DNA of 64,000 nucleotides from an uncultured Pelagibacteraceae bacterium (GCA_902570125.1 CACFXK010000005.1:1-64000), one strand, 5' to 3'. Counted from the first letter of the stretch, positions 38,130 through 48,763 are shown. Program-made: numbers and translations. The notes: generated by a model from the sequence alone, not told the origin.

Positions 38130-39086
38130 ATGCTTTTTTTAATTATAAAAAGAATACTATTAGGTTTAATAACTTTATTTATTGTATCTTTAATCACTTT
38201 TGTTGGAACAGAAATTTTACCTGGTGATGCTTGTACAACGTATCTTGAAAGACAAGCATTTGGAGAGCAATTAGAAGCTTGTTATAGAAGATTAGGCTTG
38301 AATGTTCCTGCATATGAGAGATATGTATCCTGGGCAGTAAATGCTATTCAAGGAGACTTCGGTTATTCATTGAGTGGAGAAATGCCAATCAAAGAGGTTC
38401 TAGGGCCACGTATAAAAAATTCATTAGTTCTAGCCTCAGCTGCTATTTTTATTGGTATACCAATTGCTTTAATACTTGGAATTGTAACTGCTCTTTGGAG
38501 GGATAAATTGCCTGACGTTGCAATTTCAACAGTAACTATATTTGCTATGACTATTCCAGAGTTTATCAGCGCTACTTTATTAATCTTAATAATCGCAATA
38601 TGGCTAGAGTGGTTACCAGGAATTGTAATTGTTCCAACTGATGTTTCATTCTTAGAACTATTACCCAATATAATTTTACCAGTCATAGCAATTGCAATGA
38701 TTATGACCGCTCACATGGCACGGATGGTGAGATCAAGCGTCATCCAAGTTATGGCAAGTGAATATGTACAAATGGCAATATTAAAAGGTGTTCCATATTG
38801 GAAAATGGTTTTTAAACATGTTTTACCAAATGCATTGTTGCCAGCTATTAACGTTGTAGCTTTAACAATTGCATGGTTGTTAGGTGGTGTTGTTGTAACT
38901 GAAGTTGTATTTAATTACCCAGGTCTTGGAAGATTGGTTATTGAGTCGATTTCAAATAGAGATTTACCTACAGTTCAAGCATTAGCAATAATTCTTGCAT
39001 CTATATATGTTAGTATAAATCTTTTAGCAGATCTAATGACTTTGATGCTCAATCCAAGATTAAAAACTTTACAGATTAGAAAATAA
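38130..39086 (+). CDS. dipeptide-type ABC transporter permease (DppB-like)
   Basis: IKRILLGLITLFIVSLITFVGTEILPGDAC, permease loop SEYVQMAILKGVPYWKMVFKHVLPNAL. Confidence 0.9.
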   Translation: MLFLIIKRILLGLITLFIVSLITFVGTEILPGDACTTYLERQAFGEQLEACYRRLGLNVPAYERYVSWAVNAIQGDFGYSLSGEMPIKEVLGPRIKNSLVLASAAIFIGIPIALILGIVTALWRDKLPDVAISTVTIFAMTIPEFISATLLILIIAIWLEWLPGIVIVPTDVSFLELLPNIILPVIAIAMIMTAHMARMVRSSVIQVMASEYVQMAILKGVPYWKMVFKHVLPNALLPAINVVALTIAWLLGGVVVTEVVFNYPGLGRLVIESISNRDLPTVQALAIILASIYVSINLLADLMTLMLNPRLKTLQIRK

Positions 39087-39087
39087 T

Positions 39088-39981
39088 ATGAAATTAGATA
39101 ATATTTATCAGGAAGAAAAGAAAAGTAATTTCGCAAAGGTCTCGGAGATAATAATTACAATGGCCTCACGACCGTCAGGATTTATTGGGTTAAGTATATT
39201 GATTTTCCACGTAATTCTTGCATTTATTAGTCCTTATATTGCGCCATATGATTTTAAAGCAATAAACCCCACTTTAATGTTACAGGCTCCTTCGGCTGAG
39301 TATTGGTTTGGAACTGATGATCTTGGAAGAGATGTTTTTACCAGAACAATTTTAGGTGGAAGAACAGCTTTAACAATTACTTTCTTTGGATCTTTAATAG
39401 CACTACTTTGGGGTGGTCTATTAGGAATTTTTTGTGGACTGGTTGGTGGAAAAACTGACGATATAGTGATGAGAATTGTTGATGCATTTTTATCTATACC
39501 GTGGATATTAGCAATGTTGTTAATTGTATCTTTGTTGGGTACATCAACTGAAGTATTGATACCTGCTTTAGGTTTTTTTTATGGTAAAGGAATTGTAAGA
39601 GTAGCAAGAGCTGCAACCCATGATGTTATTGCAAAAGACTTTATTGTGTCCGCTAGAGCAAGAGGTCATAGTAATTTTTCAATAATATGGAATGAGATAA
39701 TTCCAAATGTAAGAGATGCAATTTTAGTGGAAGGTGCAATGAGATGGTCATGGATGCTACTTGGCTTTAGTTCTTTGTCATTTCTAGGTTTTGGTGTTAG
39801 TCCTCCAACTCCAGATTGGGGATTGATGATATCAAATGCGAGAGGCTTAATGTCTTTTGCTTATTGGTCAGTTATAGCTCCAATTGTTGGTTTAAGCAGC
39901 TTAATAATTGGCATCAATTTGACAGCTGATGCTTTTGCTAAAGCATTAGGTATAGATAGATCAACAAAAGCGCCTGTTTAA
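39088..39981 (+). CDS. dipeptide-type ABC transporter permease (DppC-like)
   Basis: YWFGTDDLGRDVFTRTILGGRTAL, SARARGHSNFSIIWNEIIPN. Confidence 0.9.
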   Translation: MKLDNIYQEEKKSNFAKVSEIIITMASRPSGFIGLSILIFHVILAFISPYIAPYDFKAINPTLMLQAPSAEYWFGTDDLGRDVFTRTILGGRTALTITFFGSLIALLWGGLLGIFCGLVGGKTDDIVMRIVDAFLSIPWILAMLLIVSLLGTSTEVLIPALGFFYGKGIVRVARAATHDVIAKDFIVSARARGHSNFSIIWNEIIPNVRDAILVEGAMRWSWMLLGFSSLSFLGFGVSPPTPDWGLMISNARGLMSFAYWSVIAPIVGLSSLIIGINLTADAFAKALGIDRSTKAPV

Positions 39982-39982
39982 A

Positions 39983-42010
39983 ATGACTGAAATAATTCAA
40001 AAAGTAAAAAATTTATCTATTGGATTTAAAAGTAAAAAAGGAGAGGAAATTTTAATATTAAGAAACATTACCACAAATATTAAAAAAGGTGAAACCGTTG
40101 GTATTGTTGGAGAGTCTGGATCTGGAAAAAGTACTCTTGCACTAGCAATGATGGGATATGTTAAGCATGGACTCTATACAATTGGAGGAGAATGTGAATT
40201 CAATTCATCAAATCTTTTAAAAATGAAAAATAGAGATTTGGAAAAAATCAGAGGTAGAAAAATTGCAATGATACCTCAAAATGCAGGGCAGGCATTGACA
40301 CCAAATTTAAAAATTGGTTACCAAATTGATGAGGCATTACAGTTGCATTCTGATTTAAAGGAGGAGGAAAGAGAGCAAAAAATCTCTGAATTGTTGAATA
40401 AAGTAAGACTTCCTTCACCAGAAACAATTGCTCTTCGATATCCTCATGAACTTTCAGGGGGACAACAACAAAGAGTTGCTGTTGCAATGGCATTAGCTGG
40501 AACTCCTGACCTTTTACTATTGGATGAACCTACTACTGGCTTAGATGTAACAACACAAGCTCACGTCTTAGAACTGCTAAATTTCATTGCTAAAGACACT
40601 GGAACATCAATGGTTTATGTGAGCCATGACTTAGGAGCAATAGCTCAAGTAAGTGACCGTATTATTGTAATGTACTCCGGTGAAATAGTTTTAGAGGGAC
40701 CCTCAAGAGATATTCTTAAAAAACCAATTCATCCGTATACCTATGGTTTGCTTAAATCTATACCAAAATTATCACTAGCAGGACTTCCGCAATCAATGCC
40801 TGGTAGCCAACCTCAACCTGGAACAATGCATAGAGGCTGTAGTTTCTTTGATAGGTGCGATTTTTCAGAGGAAAAATGTAAAAATAACTCTCCTCAACTT
40901 GAGTACTTAAAAGAATTAAATACTAGTGTGAGGTGTTTTAATCATAAGAGTTTAATGAATGACAGTCACGTTAATCAAACCGTTAACAAAATTAAGACGA
41001 GTTTTCTGGATAAAGAAATATTAAACCTTTCAGAAGTTTCAATAAGTTACGCTAAGCAAAAAATTTTAGATCAAGTGCTAAATAGAATTTCTGACGACAA
41101 CCCAACTGTTAAAGATATAAATATTAATATTAAGAAGGGTGAAACTATAGCTCTTGTTGGAGAGTCAGGTAGTGGAAAGTCAACAATTCTTAAATCCATT
41201 GCTGGGTTACTCAGAACCAAGGAGGGAATAATAAAATTTGACCAAGATAGAAATTTATCGTCTGACCTTAAAGAGAGAGATCCCAATGACTTAAGAATTA
41301 TTCAATTAATTTTTCAAAATCCTGATGAGTCTTTAAATCCAAACCATACTGTTGAAGAAATAATAGCACAACCATTAAAGTTATATTTTGGTTTAAAGGG
41401 TGAAGAATTAAAAAAAAATATTATAGACTTATTGGAAAAAGTAAGACTTGGAGAGTTTTATACATCCAGATACCCTAGACAATTGTCTGGTGGTGAAAAA
41501 CAGAGAGTTGCAGTAGCAAGAGCTTTTGCAGCTAAACCAGATATTATATTATGCGATGAGGTGACATCTGCATTAGATGTTTCAGTTCAAGCGGCCGTTT
41601 TAAATTTGTTACAGCAACTTAAAGAAGATTTTGGGACTACATATATTTTTGTTTCACATGATTTAGCTGTCGTAAGAGCTATAAGTGATAGAGTTGCTGT
41701 TCTTTATCAAGGAAGATTGTGTGAAGTGGGACCATCAAAAGATGTTTATAAATTTCCATCACACCCCTATACAGAGGTTTTATTAGGAGCAGTTCTAGAA
41801 CCAGACCCAGATATCAAGCCAAAATTAGTTGCTGAGGACATTGTAGAAGAAAAGCCACCTCAAAAAGGGTGTAGTTTTCAAGGTAGATGTTCAAGAATAT
41901 TAGGTGATATTTGCAAAAATGAGGTACCACCTTGGCAAATAACTAATAATGGGAACTCTATAAGATGTCATATACCATTAGAAGAATTACAAAAAGACCA
42001 GATTAATTAA
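39983..42010 (+). CDS. dipeptide-type ABC transporter ATPase, DppD-DppF fusion
   Basis: Two complete ABC domains: GESGSGKST twice, LSGGQQQRVAVAMALA and LSGGEKQRVAVARAFA, two oligopeptide-transporter C-terminal Cys-rich segments. Confidence 0.9.
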   Translation: MTEIIQKVKNLSIGFKSKKGEEILILRNITTNIKKGETVGIVGESGSGKSTLALAMMGYVKHGLYTIGGECEFNSSNLLKMKNRDLEKIRGRKIAMIPQNAGQALTPNLKIGYQIDEALQLHSDLKEEEREQKISELLNKVRLPSPETIALRYPHELSGGQQQRVAVAMALAGTPDLLLLDEPTTGLDVTTQAHVLELLNFIAKDTGTSMVYVSHDLGAIAQVSDRIIVMYSGEIVLEGPSRDILKKPIHPYTYGLLKSIPKLSLAGLPQSMPGSQPQPGTMHRGCSFFDRCDFSEEKCKNNSPQLEYLKELNTSVRCFNHKSLMNDSHVNQTVNKIKTSFLDKEILNLSEVSISYAKQKILDQVLNRISDDNPTVKDININIKKGETIALVGESGSGKSTILKSIAGLLRTKEGIIKFDQDRNLSSDLKERDPNDLRIIQLIFQNPDESLNPNHTVEEIIAQPLKLYFGLKGEELKKNIIDLLEKVRLGEFYTSRYPRQLSGGEKQRVAVARAFAAKPDIILCDEVTSALDVSVQAAVLNLLQQLKEDFGTTYIFVSHDLAVVRAISDRVAVLYQGRLCEVGPSKDVYKFPSHPYTEVLLGAVLEPDPDIKPKLVAEDIVEEKPPQKGCSFQGRCSRILGDICKNEVPPWQITNNGNSIRCHIPLEELQKDQIN

Positions 42011-42064
42011 AGTTATATTTATTATTTTAAATTTCCATTTAAGTATGTTTAAATACCTATTAGG

Positions 42065-42628
42065 ATGAAAAACAATTCTACATTGATTAAGAGTTTATTA
42101 TCTGATTTTAGAATAAATATTTATTTTCAGAACATTTCTTTAATGTTAATAGGAACACTTATCTTAGCTTTTTCTTCAAAAATTCAAGTTCCATTTTGGC
42201 CAGTTCCAATGACTATGCAAACTTTTGCAGTTTTTATAATTGGAATGACATTCGGTTCAAAGTTAGCGTTTTTTACACTTTTATTATATCTTTTCGAAGG
42301 AGCTATTGGGCTGCCAGTTTTTGCAAAAGGTGGCGGATTACTTTATTTAACTGGTCCAACAGCTGGATATCTTTATGGAATGACGATCGCAGCTGGAGTT
42401 GTTGGGTATTTAGCTGAAAGAAATTTTAACGATTCTTATATCAAAAGTTTATTTTCTCTTTTGATAGCAACTTCTATTATTTTCATTGTTGGAGTGGGAT
42501 ATTTGGGCTCAGTTATCGGTTATGAAAAGGCTTTAGTTGGTGGTCTTTATCCTTTTTTACCAAGTGAATTATTCAAAATTGCTCTAGCAGTGGCAATAAT
42601 TCCATCGATTACAAAAATAATTAAATAA
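42065..42628 (+). CDS. bioY: BioY-family biotin transporter S component
   Basis: SKIQVPFWPVPMTMQTFAVFIIGMTFG, GLPVFAKGGGLLYLTGPTAGYLYG. Confidence 0.9.
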   Translation: MKNNSTLIKSLLSDFRINIYFQNISLMLIGTLILAFSSKIQVPFWPVPMTMQTFAVFIIGMTFGSKLAFFTLLLYLFEGAIGLPVFAKGGGLLYLTGPTAGYLYGMTIAAGVVGYLAERNFNDSYIKSLFSLLIATSIIFIVGVGYLGSVIGYEKALVGGLYPFLPSELFKIALAVAIIPSITKIIK

Positions 42629-42699
42629 TAATACTAAAATATTTAGTGGCTTTAAGTTGCTCTTGAATAAGATATTCATTATAAACTTTTATTCTCATT

Positions 42700-44922
42700 A
42701 TGAAAATTAATAAAGTAGTAGTCATAGGATCAGGTACAATGGGTAGTGGAATAGCTGCTCAATTATGTAATGCAAATATTCCAGTAACATTGTTAGACTT
42801 AACCACTGAAATTTCTGAAAAAGCTAGAGAAAGAATTTTAAAGTCTAGACCTCCTTTGTTAATAGATAAGTCTAAAATAAATAATATTAATGTTGGAAAT
42901 ATAAATGATAATTTCAATGAAGTTGGTGAAGCAGACTGGATAGTTGAAGCTGTCGTTGAGAGAATTGATATTAAACACAATATTTATGAAAAAATTTTTA
43001 AAGCAAGAAAGAAAGGATCAATAGTATCTTCAAATACATCTTCTATTCCAATTAAAGTTCTTTCAGAAAAACTTTCAGATGAAGAAAAAAAAGATTTTTG
43101 TATAACTCACTTCTTCAATCCAGTCAGATATATGGATTTGTTAGAAATTGTAAAAAATGAAAATAATGATTTAGATCAAATAAACTCACTTAAAAGTTTT
43201 TGTGAAAAAGATTTAGGAAAAGGAGCATTAATTTGTAATGATACTCCAGGATTTTTAGGAAATAGAATTGGTGTCTACGCTATGCAAGTGGCTATGACTG
43301 AAGCTTTTAAAATGAAATTAACAATTGAAGAAGCTGATGCTGTTTTTGGAAGACCAATGGGAATACCAAAAACAGGTGTTTTTGGACTTTATGATTTAAT
43401 TGGAATTGATTTAATGGCTGATGTTTTGAAAAGTTTTATAAAAGAACTTCCAGAAACTGATGACTTTCAAATTGTAGCTAAAGAAATACCATTAGTTAAA
43501 AAACTTATAGAAACTGGGTACACTGGAAGAAAAGGAAAAGGTGGTTTCTATAGAATGAATAAGTCAGATAATAAAAAAATTCTAGAAGGTATTAGCTTAG
43601 AAACAGGTGAATATTCGCTATCAAAAAAGTTCAATTTAGGATCAGAAAAAATGGATATTGTTGGTCTTATAAACAGAAAAGATAAATATGGTGAATATGC
43701 TTGGTCTGTAATTTCAAAAATCATTAAATATGCATCATCTTTAGTTCCAGGTATTACAGATAAATTTAATGATATCGATGAAGCAATGAGACTAGGGTTT
43801 AACTGGTCAAAGGGACCTTTTGAAATGTTAAAAGAAATTGGTGTTAATGATTTTTTTGAAAGAATAGATACATTTGAAAACAATAAGTTTCTTGAAAATT
43901 TATCTCAAAGTAAAGACGAAAACTTTTATGGTGAAAGACAACAATATACTGATTTAGAAACTTTAGGAAAAATAAAACCAAAGGCAATTAAATTAGATAA
44001 AAATAACTCTGCAGAAACCTATAGATTTGACGATTTCAATATTGTTGAATTCACAACTAAGGCTAACGCTTTAGATTACGATTCGATGGATAGCTTAAAA
44101 AATGCAACAGACAAACCTTTGATAATAATAAATGAAGCAATGCAATTTTCAGCAGGTGTAAATTTGTCTTACACTATGAATTTTGCAGACAAAGGAGATT
44201 TTAAATCTATTGAAAAGTTTGTTAAATATTTTCAAGAGACCTGTAAACATTTAAAATATTCTAAATATCCAGTTGTATCAGCACCATCAGGATTGGCATT
44301 AGGTGGTGGTTTTGAAGTTTTATGTCAAAGTAACTTTGTTGCATCCCATACCAATATTGTAGTTGGTTTAGTTGAGACTATGGTTGGATTAATTCCAGCA
44401 GGTGGAGGATGTAAAGAAATGCTTTGGAGATGGTCTCAAACAGAAGAGGCTAAAAATGATCCTGATTATGCTTCTTTAAAAGTATTTGATATTATCGGAT
44501 ATGCTAAAACTGCAACATCACCAATTGAAGCTGAACCATTAAAATATTTAAGAGCAGAGGATAAAAAAATAATGAGTAGAAATAGTTTATTACAGGTTTC
44601 TAAAGAGATAATTCAAAATAATAAAGATTTTTTTCCTCCAGAGGAGTGTACATTTAATCTATCAGGAAAAAGCGTTTATGACAAAATGTTAAAAATGTTA
44701 GAAAAATTATACAATGAAAAAATTATTCTTGATCATGGAATGGAAGTTGGAAAAGAACTAGCAAAAGTTTTAAGTGGCGGAGATACTACTTTAGAAAAAA
44801 CTTTATCAGAGGATGATTTATATAAATTAGAGTTAGATGCATTTATGAAGCTAATTGAGACAGAAAAAACTCAAGAAAGAATTAAACATACATTGAAAAC
44901 TGGCAAACCTCTGGTAAACTAA
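42700..44922 (+). CDS. bifunctional 3-hydroxyacyl-CoA dehydrogenase / enoyl-CoA hydratase, HAD-first domain order (FadN-like)
   Basis: N-terminal VVVIGSGTMGSGIAAQL and THFFNPVRYMDLLEIV; C-terminal crotonase region GLALGGGFEVLCQSNFVASHTNIVVGLVETMVGLIPAGGG. Confidence 0.85.
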   Translation: MKINKVVVIGSGTMGSGIAAQLCNANIPVTLLDLTTEISEKARERILKSRPPLLIDKSKINNINVGNINDNFNEVGEADWIVEAVVERIDIKHNIYEKIFKARKKGSIVSSNTSSIPIKVLSEKLSDEEKKDFCITHFFNPVRYMDLLEIVKNENNDLDQINSLKSFCEKDLGKGALICNDTPGFLGNRIGVYAMQVAMTEAFKMKLTIEEADAVFGRPMGIPKTGVFGLYDLIGIDLMADVLKSFIKELPETDDFQIVAKEIPLVKKLIETGYTGRKGKGGFYRMNKSDNKKILEGISLETGEYSLSKKFNLGSEKMDIVGLINRKDKYGEYAWSVISKIIKYASSLVPGITDKFNDIDEAMRLGFNWSKGPFEMLKEIGVNDFFERIDTFENNKFLENLSQSKDENFYGERQQYTDLETLGKIKPKAIKLDKNNSAETYRFDDFNIVEFTTKANALDYDSMDSLKNATDKPLIIINEAMQFSAGVNLSYTMNFADKGDFKSIEKFVKYFQETCKHLKYSKYPVVSAPSGLALGGGFEVLCQSNFVASHTNIVVGLVETMVGLIPAGGGCKEMLWRWSQTEEAKNDPDYASLKVFDIIGYAKTATSPIEAEPLKYLRAEDKKIMSRNSLLQVSKEIIQNNKDFFPPEECTFNLSGKSVYDKMLKMLEKLYNEKIILDHGMEVGKELAKVLSGGDTTLEKTLSEDDLYKLELDAFMKLIETEKTQERIKHTLKTGKPLVN

Positions 44923-44926
44923 TATC

Positions 44927-45148
44927 ATGTCAAATAGACCAACAAAAAAACAAGTAGACAACGCAACAAAAATTCTAATTTCTTGGAAGAAAAAAATGCC
45001 TTTTTATTATGCTGCAGCTATTATAATTGCTTTAATAATAATTCTAGTTTCTTCAAATTCGAATAAAGAGCTTTCTATGTATCAAAAAAATATCATTGAT
45101 TTTAAAAAAGCAGCTGAATTTATTCACAAAAATAGCTCTAAAAATTGA
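44927..45148 (+). CDS. small single-TM protein of unknown function
   Basis: 73 aa, one hydrophobic helix (FYYAAAIIIALIIILVSS), inside a same-strand gene run. Confidence 0.5.
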   Translation: MSNRPTKKQVDNATKILISWKKKMPFYYAAAIIIALIIILVSSNSNKELSMYQKNIIDFKKAAEFIHKNSSKN

Positions 45149-46101
45149 AAGATAAAAATAAAAAACCAATCCAACCAGTAAGTGGAACAAAAGTACCAAG
45201 ATATGCGGGACCATCAACCTTTGCTAGATTACCAGAATTAAGAGATGTTGAAAGTTGTGATGTCGCAATAGTAGGAGTTCCTTTTGACTCTGGAACTAGT
45301 TATAGACCTGGAGCACGATTTGGGCCTCAGAGCATAAGACAAGCTTCAAGACATTTAAGAACGAATTATCATCCAAGTTACGACGTCGAACCATTTAAAG
45401 TGCAACAAGTTGCTGATGCAGGAGATATTGCATGTAATCCATTTAATATTGATGAAGCTATAAAACAAATAGAAGTTGGTGCTTCAGATCTTTTAAATAA
45501 AGTTGGAGGGATTATTAGTCTTGGTGGTGATCATACAATAGCTGTTCCATTGCTTAGAGCAATTAATAAAAAAAATAAAGGTCCAGTTTCATTAGTCCAT
45601 TTCGATGCTCATCTAGATACTTGGGATACTTATTTTGGAGCACCTTACACACACGGTACACCATTCAGGAGAGCAAGAGAGGAAAATTTATTTTTAGATG
45701 ATGCATCAATGCATGTTGGAATTAGAGGTCCACTCTATAGCAGGGACGATATTAAGAACGATGAAAGTTTTGGTTTTAAAATAATTCATTGCGATGAATT
45801 TCAAACAGAAGGTATAGATAAAATAGTTGAGAGAATTAGAAACAGAGTAGGAGACAATGCTTTATATCTATCGATAGATATTGATGTTCTAGACCCAGCT
45901 TTTGCTCCTGGGACTGGTACACCTGAGATAGCAGGTATGACTACAAGAGAAATTGTAAATGTTATAAGAGGATTGTCAGGGCTAAACTTAGTTTCAGCAG
46001 ATGTAGTTGAGGTAGCACCAGCATATGATCATGCAGAAGTAACTTCTTTAGCAGCTGCAACAATTGTTTATGAATTAACAAATTTGTTTGCAAAAGCCTA
46101 A
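45145..46101 (+). CDS. agmatinase/ureohydrolase (arginase family)
   Basis: GGDHTIA, HFDAHLDTW, SIDIDVLDPAFAPGTGTPE manganese motifs. TTG start overlaps the upstream TGA stop. Confidence 0.9.
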   Translation: MKDKNKKPIQPVSGTKVPRYAGPSTFARLPELRDVESCDVAIVGVPFDSGTSYRPGARFGPQSIRQASRHLRTNYHPSYDVEPFKVQQVADAGDIACNPFNIDEAIKQIEVGASDLLNKVGGIISLGGDHTIAVPLLRAINKKNKGPVSLVHFDAHLDTWDTYFGAPYTHGTPFRRAREENLFLDDASMHVGIRGPLYSRDDIKNDESFGFKIIHCDEFQTEGIDKIVERIRNRVGDNALYLSIDIDVLDPAFAPGTGTPEIAGMTTREIVNVIRGLSGLNLVSADVVEVAPAYDHAEVTSLAAATIVYELTNLFAKA

Positions 46102-46120
46102 AGAATAGATAGCTTAATAT

Positions 46121-47554
46121 ATGTTAGAAAAAAGAAACTTTTATATAAATGGTAAATGGGTAGAACCAAAAAATTCTAAAGACATTCAAGTAATAAATCC
46201 TGCCACAGAAAAAAGTTGCGCAGTTATTTCACTGGGTGGAAAAGAAGATGTTGACGATGCAGTATCAGCTGCAAAAACTGCTTTCCAAACATGGGGTTTC
46301 ACAAAAAAAGATGAGAGAATTAAACTATTAGAAAAGTTCTATGAGCTATATAAAAAAAGATGGAATGACACTACAGAGGCAATAATGATGGAAATGGGTG
46401 CTCCCAAAGATTTTGCATCGAAACTTCAGACTGGTACAGGAGCCAGTCATACGAAATCATTCATAAAGTATCTTAAAGCTTTTGATTTTGAAAAACCTTT
46501 AGGAGATCATGCACAAGATCAGAGAATTATTTATGAACCCAAAGGAGTTTGCGTATTAATAACACCGTGGAATTGGCCAATGAATCAAGTTTGTTTAAAA
46601 GTAATCCCAGCTTTAGCAGCAGGATGTACTATGATCTTAAAACCTTCTGAGCTAGCGCCTTTATCATCAATGATACTTGCAGAACTTATTGATCAGGCAG
46701 GTTTTCCAAAAGGTGTATTTAATTTAGTTAATGGAGATGGGGAAACTACAGGTAATGCACTGACCAGTCATAAAGATGTAAATATGATATCTTTTACAGG
46801 TTCAACAAGAGCAGGAGCTCTAATTTCTCAAAACGCAGCAAAAGATTTTAAAAGGGTAAGTCTTGAATTAGGTGGAAAAGGAGCAAATATTATTTTTAAA
46901 GATGCAGATTCTGAGGCAATTGAAAGAGGAGCCGCACGATGTTTTAGAAATTCAGGCCAATCATGTAATGCACCCACAAGAATGCTTGTAGAAAAATCAA
47001 TCTATCATGATGCAGTTAACAGATTAAAAAAATTTGCTAATGAATATAAAGTTGATATCCCCCAAAAAGAAGGAGATCACATTGGCCCGGTAATATCAGA
47101 AACACAATATAATAAAATTCAAGGTTTAATTAAAAAGGGTATAGATGAAGGCGCTAATTTAATAGCTGGGGGACCTGGAAAACCTGATGGTTTGAAAGAT
47201 GGTTATTATGTAAAGCCAACTGTTTTTGCTGATGTAAATAATAATATGGAAATCGCCAGAACTGAGATTTTTGGTCCAGTATTATCAGTAATTCCATTTG
47301 AAACAGAAGAGGAGGCAATAGAAATTGCAAATGATACTCCATATGGTTTGACAAATTATATTCAAACTGAAGATCAAGAAAAAGTTAAAAGAGTTGCAAG
47401 AAAGCTTAGATCTGGGATGATAGTTGCTAATACAGCTTCACTAGCTGTAGATGCTCCATTTGGAGGATTTAAACACTCTGGAATAGGAAGAGAAGGTGGA
47501 AAAGAAGGTTTATTAGAATTTTTAGAAGTAAAATCTATTGGTGGTTGGAATTAA
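46121..47554 (+). CDS. NAD(P)-dependent aldehyde dehydrogenase
   Basis: ITPWNWPMNQ, LELGGKGANIIF, NSGQSCNAPTR, EIFGPVLSV. Close paralog of 19205-20635. Confidence 0.9.
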   Translation: MLEKRNFYINGKWVEPKNSKDIQVINPATEKSCAVISLGGKEDVDDAVSAAKTAFQTWGFTKKDERIKLLEKFYELYKKRWNDTTEAIMMEMGAPKDFASKLQTGTGASHTKSFIKYLKAFDFEKPLGDHAQDQRIIYEPKGVCVLITPWNWPMNQVCLKVIPALAAGCTMILKPSELAPLSSMILAELIDQAGFPKGVFNLVNGDGETTGNALTSHKDVNMISFTGSTRAGALISQNAAKDFKRVSLELGGKGANIIFKDADSEAIERGAARCFRNSGQSCNAPTRMLVEKSIYHDAVNRLKKFANEYKVDIPQKEGDHIGPVISETQYNKIQGLIKKGIDEGANLIAGGPGKPDGLKDGYYVKPTVFADVNNNMEIARTEIFGPVLSVIPFETEEEAIEIANDTPYGLTNYIQTEDQEKVKRVARKLRSGMIVANTASLAVDAPFGGFKHSGIGREGGKEGLLEFLEVKSIGGWN

Positions 47555-48738
47555 TTTAAAGATTTATTTTTAATACCATCTAAAAAACTAATACATTTTT
47601 TAATTTCAGATAGTTTTATAAATTCATCAATCTTATGAGCTTGCTTTATAGATCCTGGTCCACATACAACTGTACTAATTCCAATCTCCTGAAATAGTCC
47701 TGCTTCTGTTCCGAAAGAAACTACATCTCTAGAATTATCTCCAGTTATACTCGAAACAAACTCGCATGCTTCTGAGTTAGGGACTCTATCGAAACCAGTA
47801 ATTTCACCAATTATAGTTTTGTTTATGGAAGATTTTGGATAAATTTTTTGCATTTCTGGTAAAAGAATTTCGTTTGTAAATTTATCTATTTCGTTATTTA
47901 AGAAAATTCCATCTTCTTTAACTACAGGTCTTGTCTCCCAGTTTACATGGCATTTATCAGCAATGACGTTGTGTGCTATGCCACCAAAAATTCCACCAAT
48001 TTGTAAAGTTGAGTAAGGTGGTTCAAAGATTGAGTCTTTTAGTTGTCTAGATTTAAGATTTTCTTTTAATTCTAATAGTTTATTCACATATCTTGCAGCA
48101 AATTCAACTGCACTCACACCTTTTTCTGGTTGTGAACTATGCCCTGCAAGACCTTCAAAATATGTTGTATATTCATAACATCCTTTGTGTGCATCTATTA
48201 TTTTCATATTGGTTGGTTCACCCACTATGCAAATACAATCATGAATATCTCTTTTTTTTAATTCTTTAATTAATATAGGGGCGCCTATGCAAGCAGTTTC
48301 CTCGTCAAACGTAAATGAAAAATGAATATCTCTGTCTAAATTTGAAGAAGAGAAAATAGGTGCGTATGCTAATGCACATGCTATAAATCCTTTCATATCA
48401 CATGAGCCTCTACCAAATAATTTGTCATCTTTGATTGTTGCATCAAAGGGATCTGTTGCCCATCCTTTAGAAACTGGAACTACATCAGTATGTCCAGATA
48501 AAATTATTGGTTTTTTTTTACTCTTTTTTTTAGCTTTTATAGTTGAAAATAGATTTACTCTTTTTTCTTCTTCATCATATGTTCTAAAGGATACCGCACC
48601 CAATGAATTTAAAATATTATCGCAATAGTCAATTAGTTGAGTATTGTTTTCACCAGAAACAGTTTTAAAAGCAATTAAATCTTTTAGTATCTTAATAGAA
48701 TTACTATATATTTCTTCTAAATTATTTCCTGTACTCAT
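47551..48738 (-). CDS. M20-family deacylase, acetylornithine deacetylase (ArgE)-like
   Basis: LSGHTDVVPV, GRGSCDMKGFIA, FTFDEETACIGA, GHSSQPEKG. Confidence 0.85.
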   Translation of the reverse strand: MSTGNNLEEIYSNSIKILKDLIAFKTVSGENNTQLIDYCDNILNSLGAVSFRTYDEEEKRVNLFSTIKAKKKSKKKPIILSGHTDVVPVSKGWATDPFDATIKDDKLFGRGSCDMKGFIACALAYAPIFSSSNLDRDIHFSFTFDEETACIGAPILIKELKKRDIHDCICIVGEPTNMKIIDAHKGCYEYTTYFEGLAGHSSQPEKGVSAVEFAARYVNKLLELKENLKSRQLKDSIFEPPYSTLQIGGIFGGIAHNVIADKCHVNWETRPVVKEDGIFLNNEIDKFTNEILLPEMQKIYPKSSINKTIIGEITGFDRVPNSEACEFVSSITGDNSRDVVSFGTEAGLFQEIGISTVVCGPGSIKQAHKIDEFIKLSEIKKCISFLDGIKNKSLN

Positions 48739-48763
48739 TTATTTTTAATTATATATTAAATTT

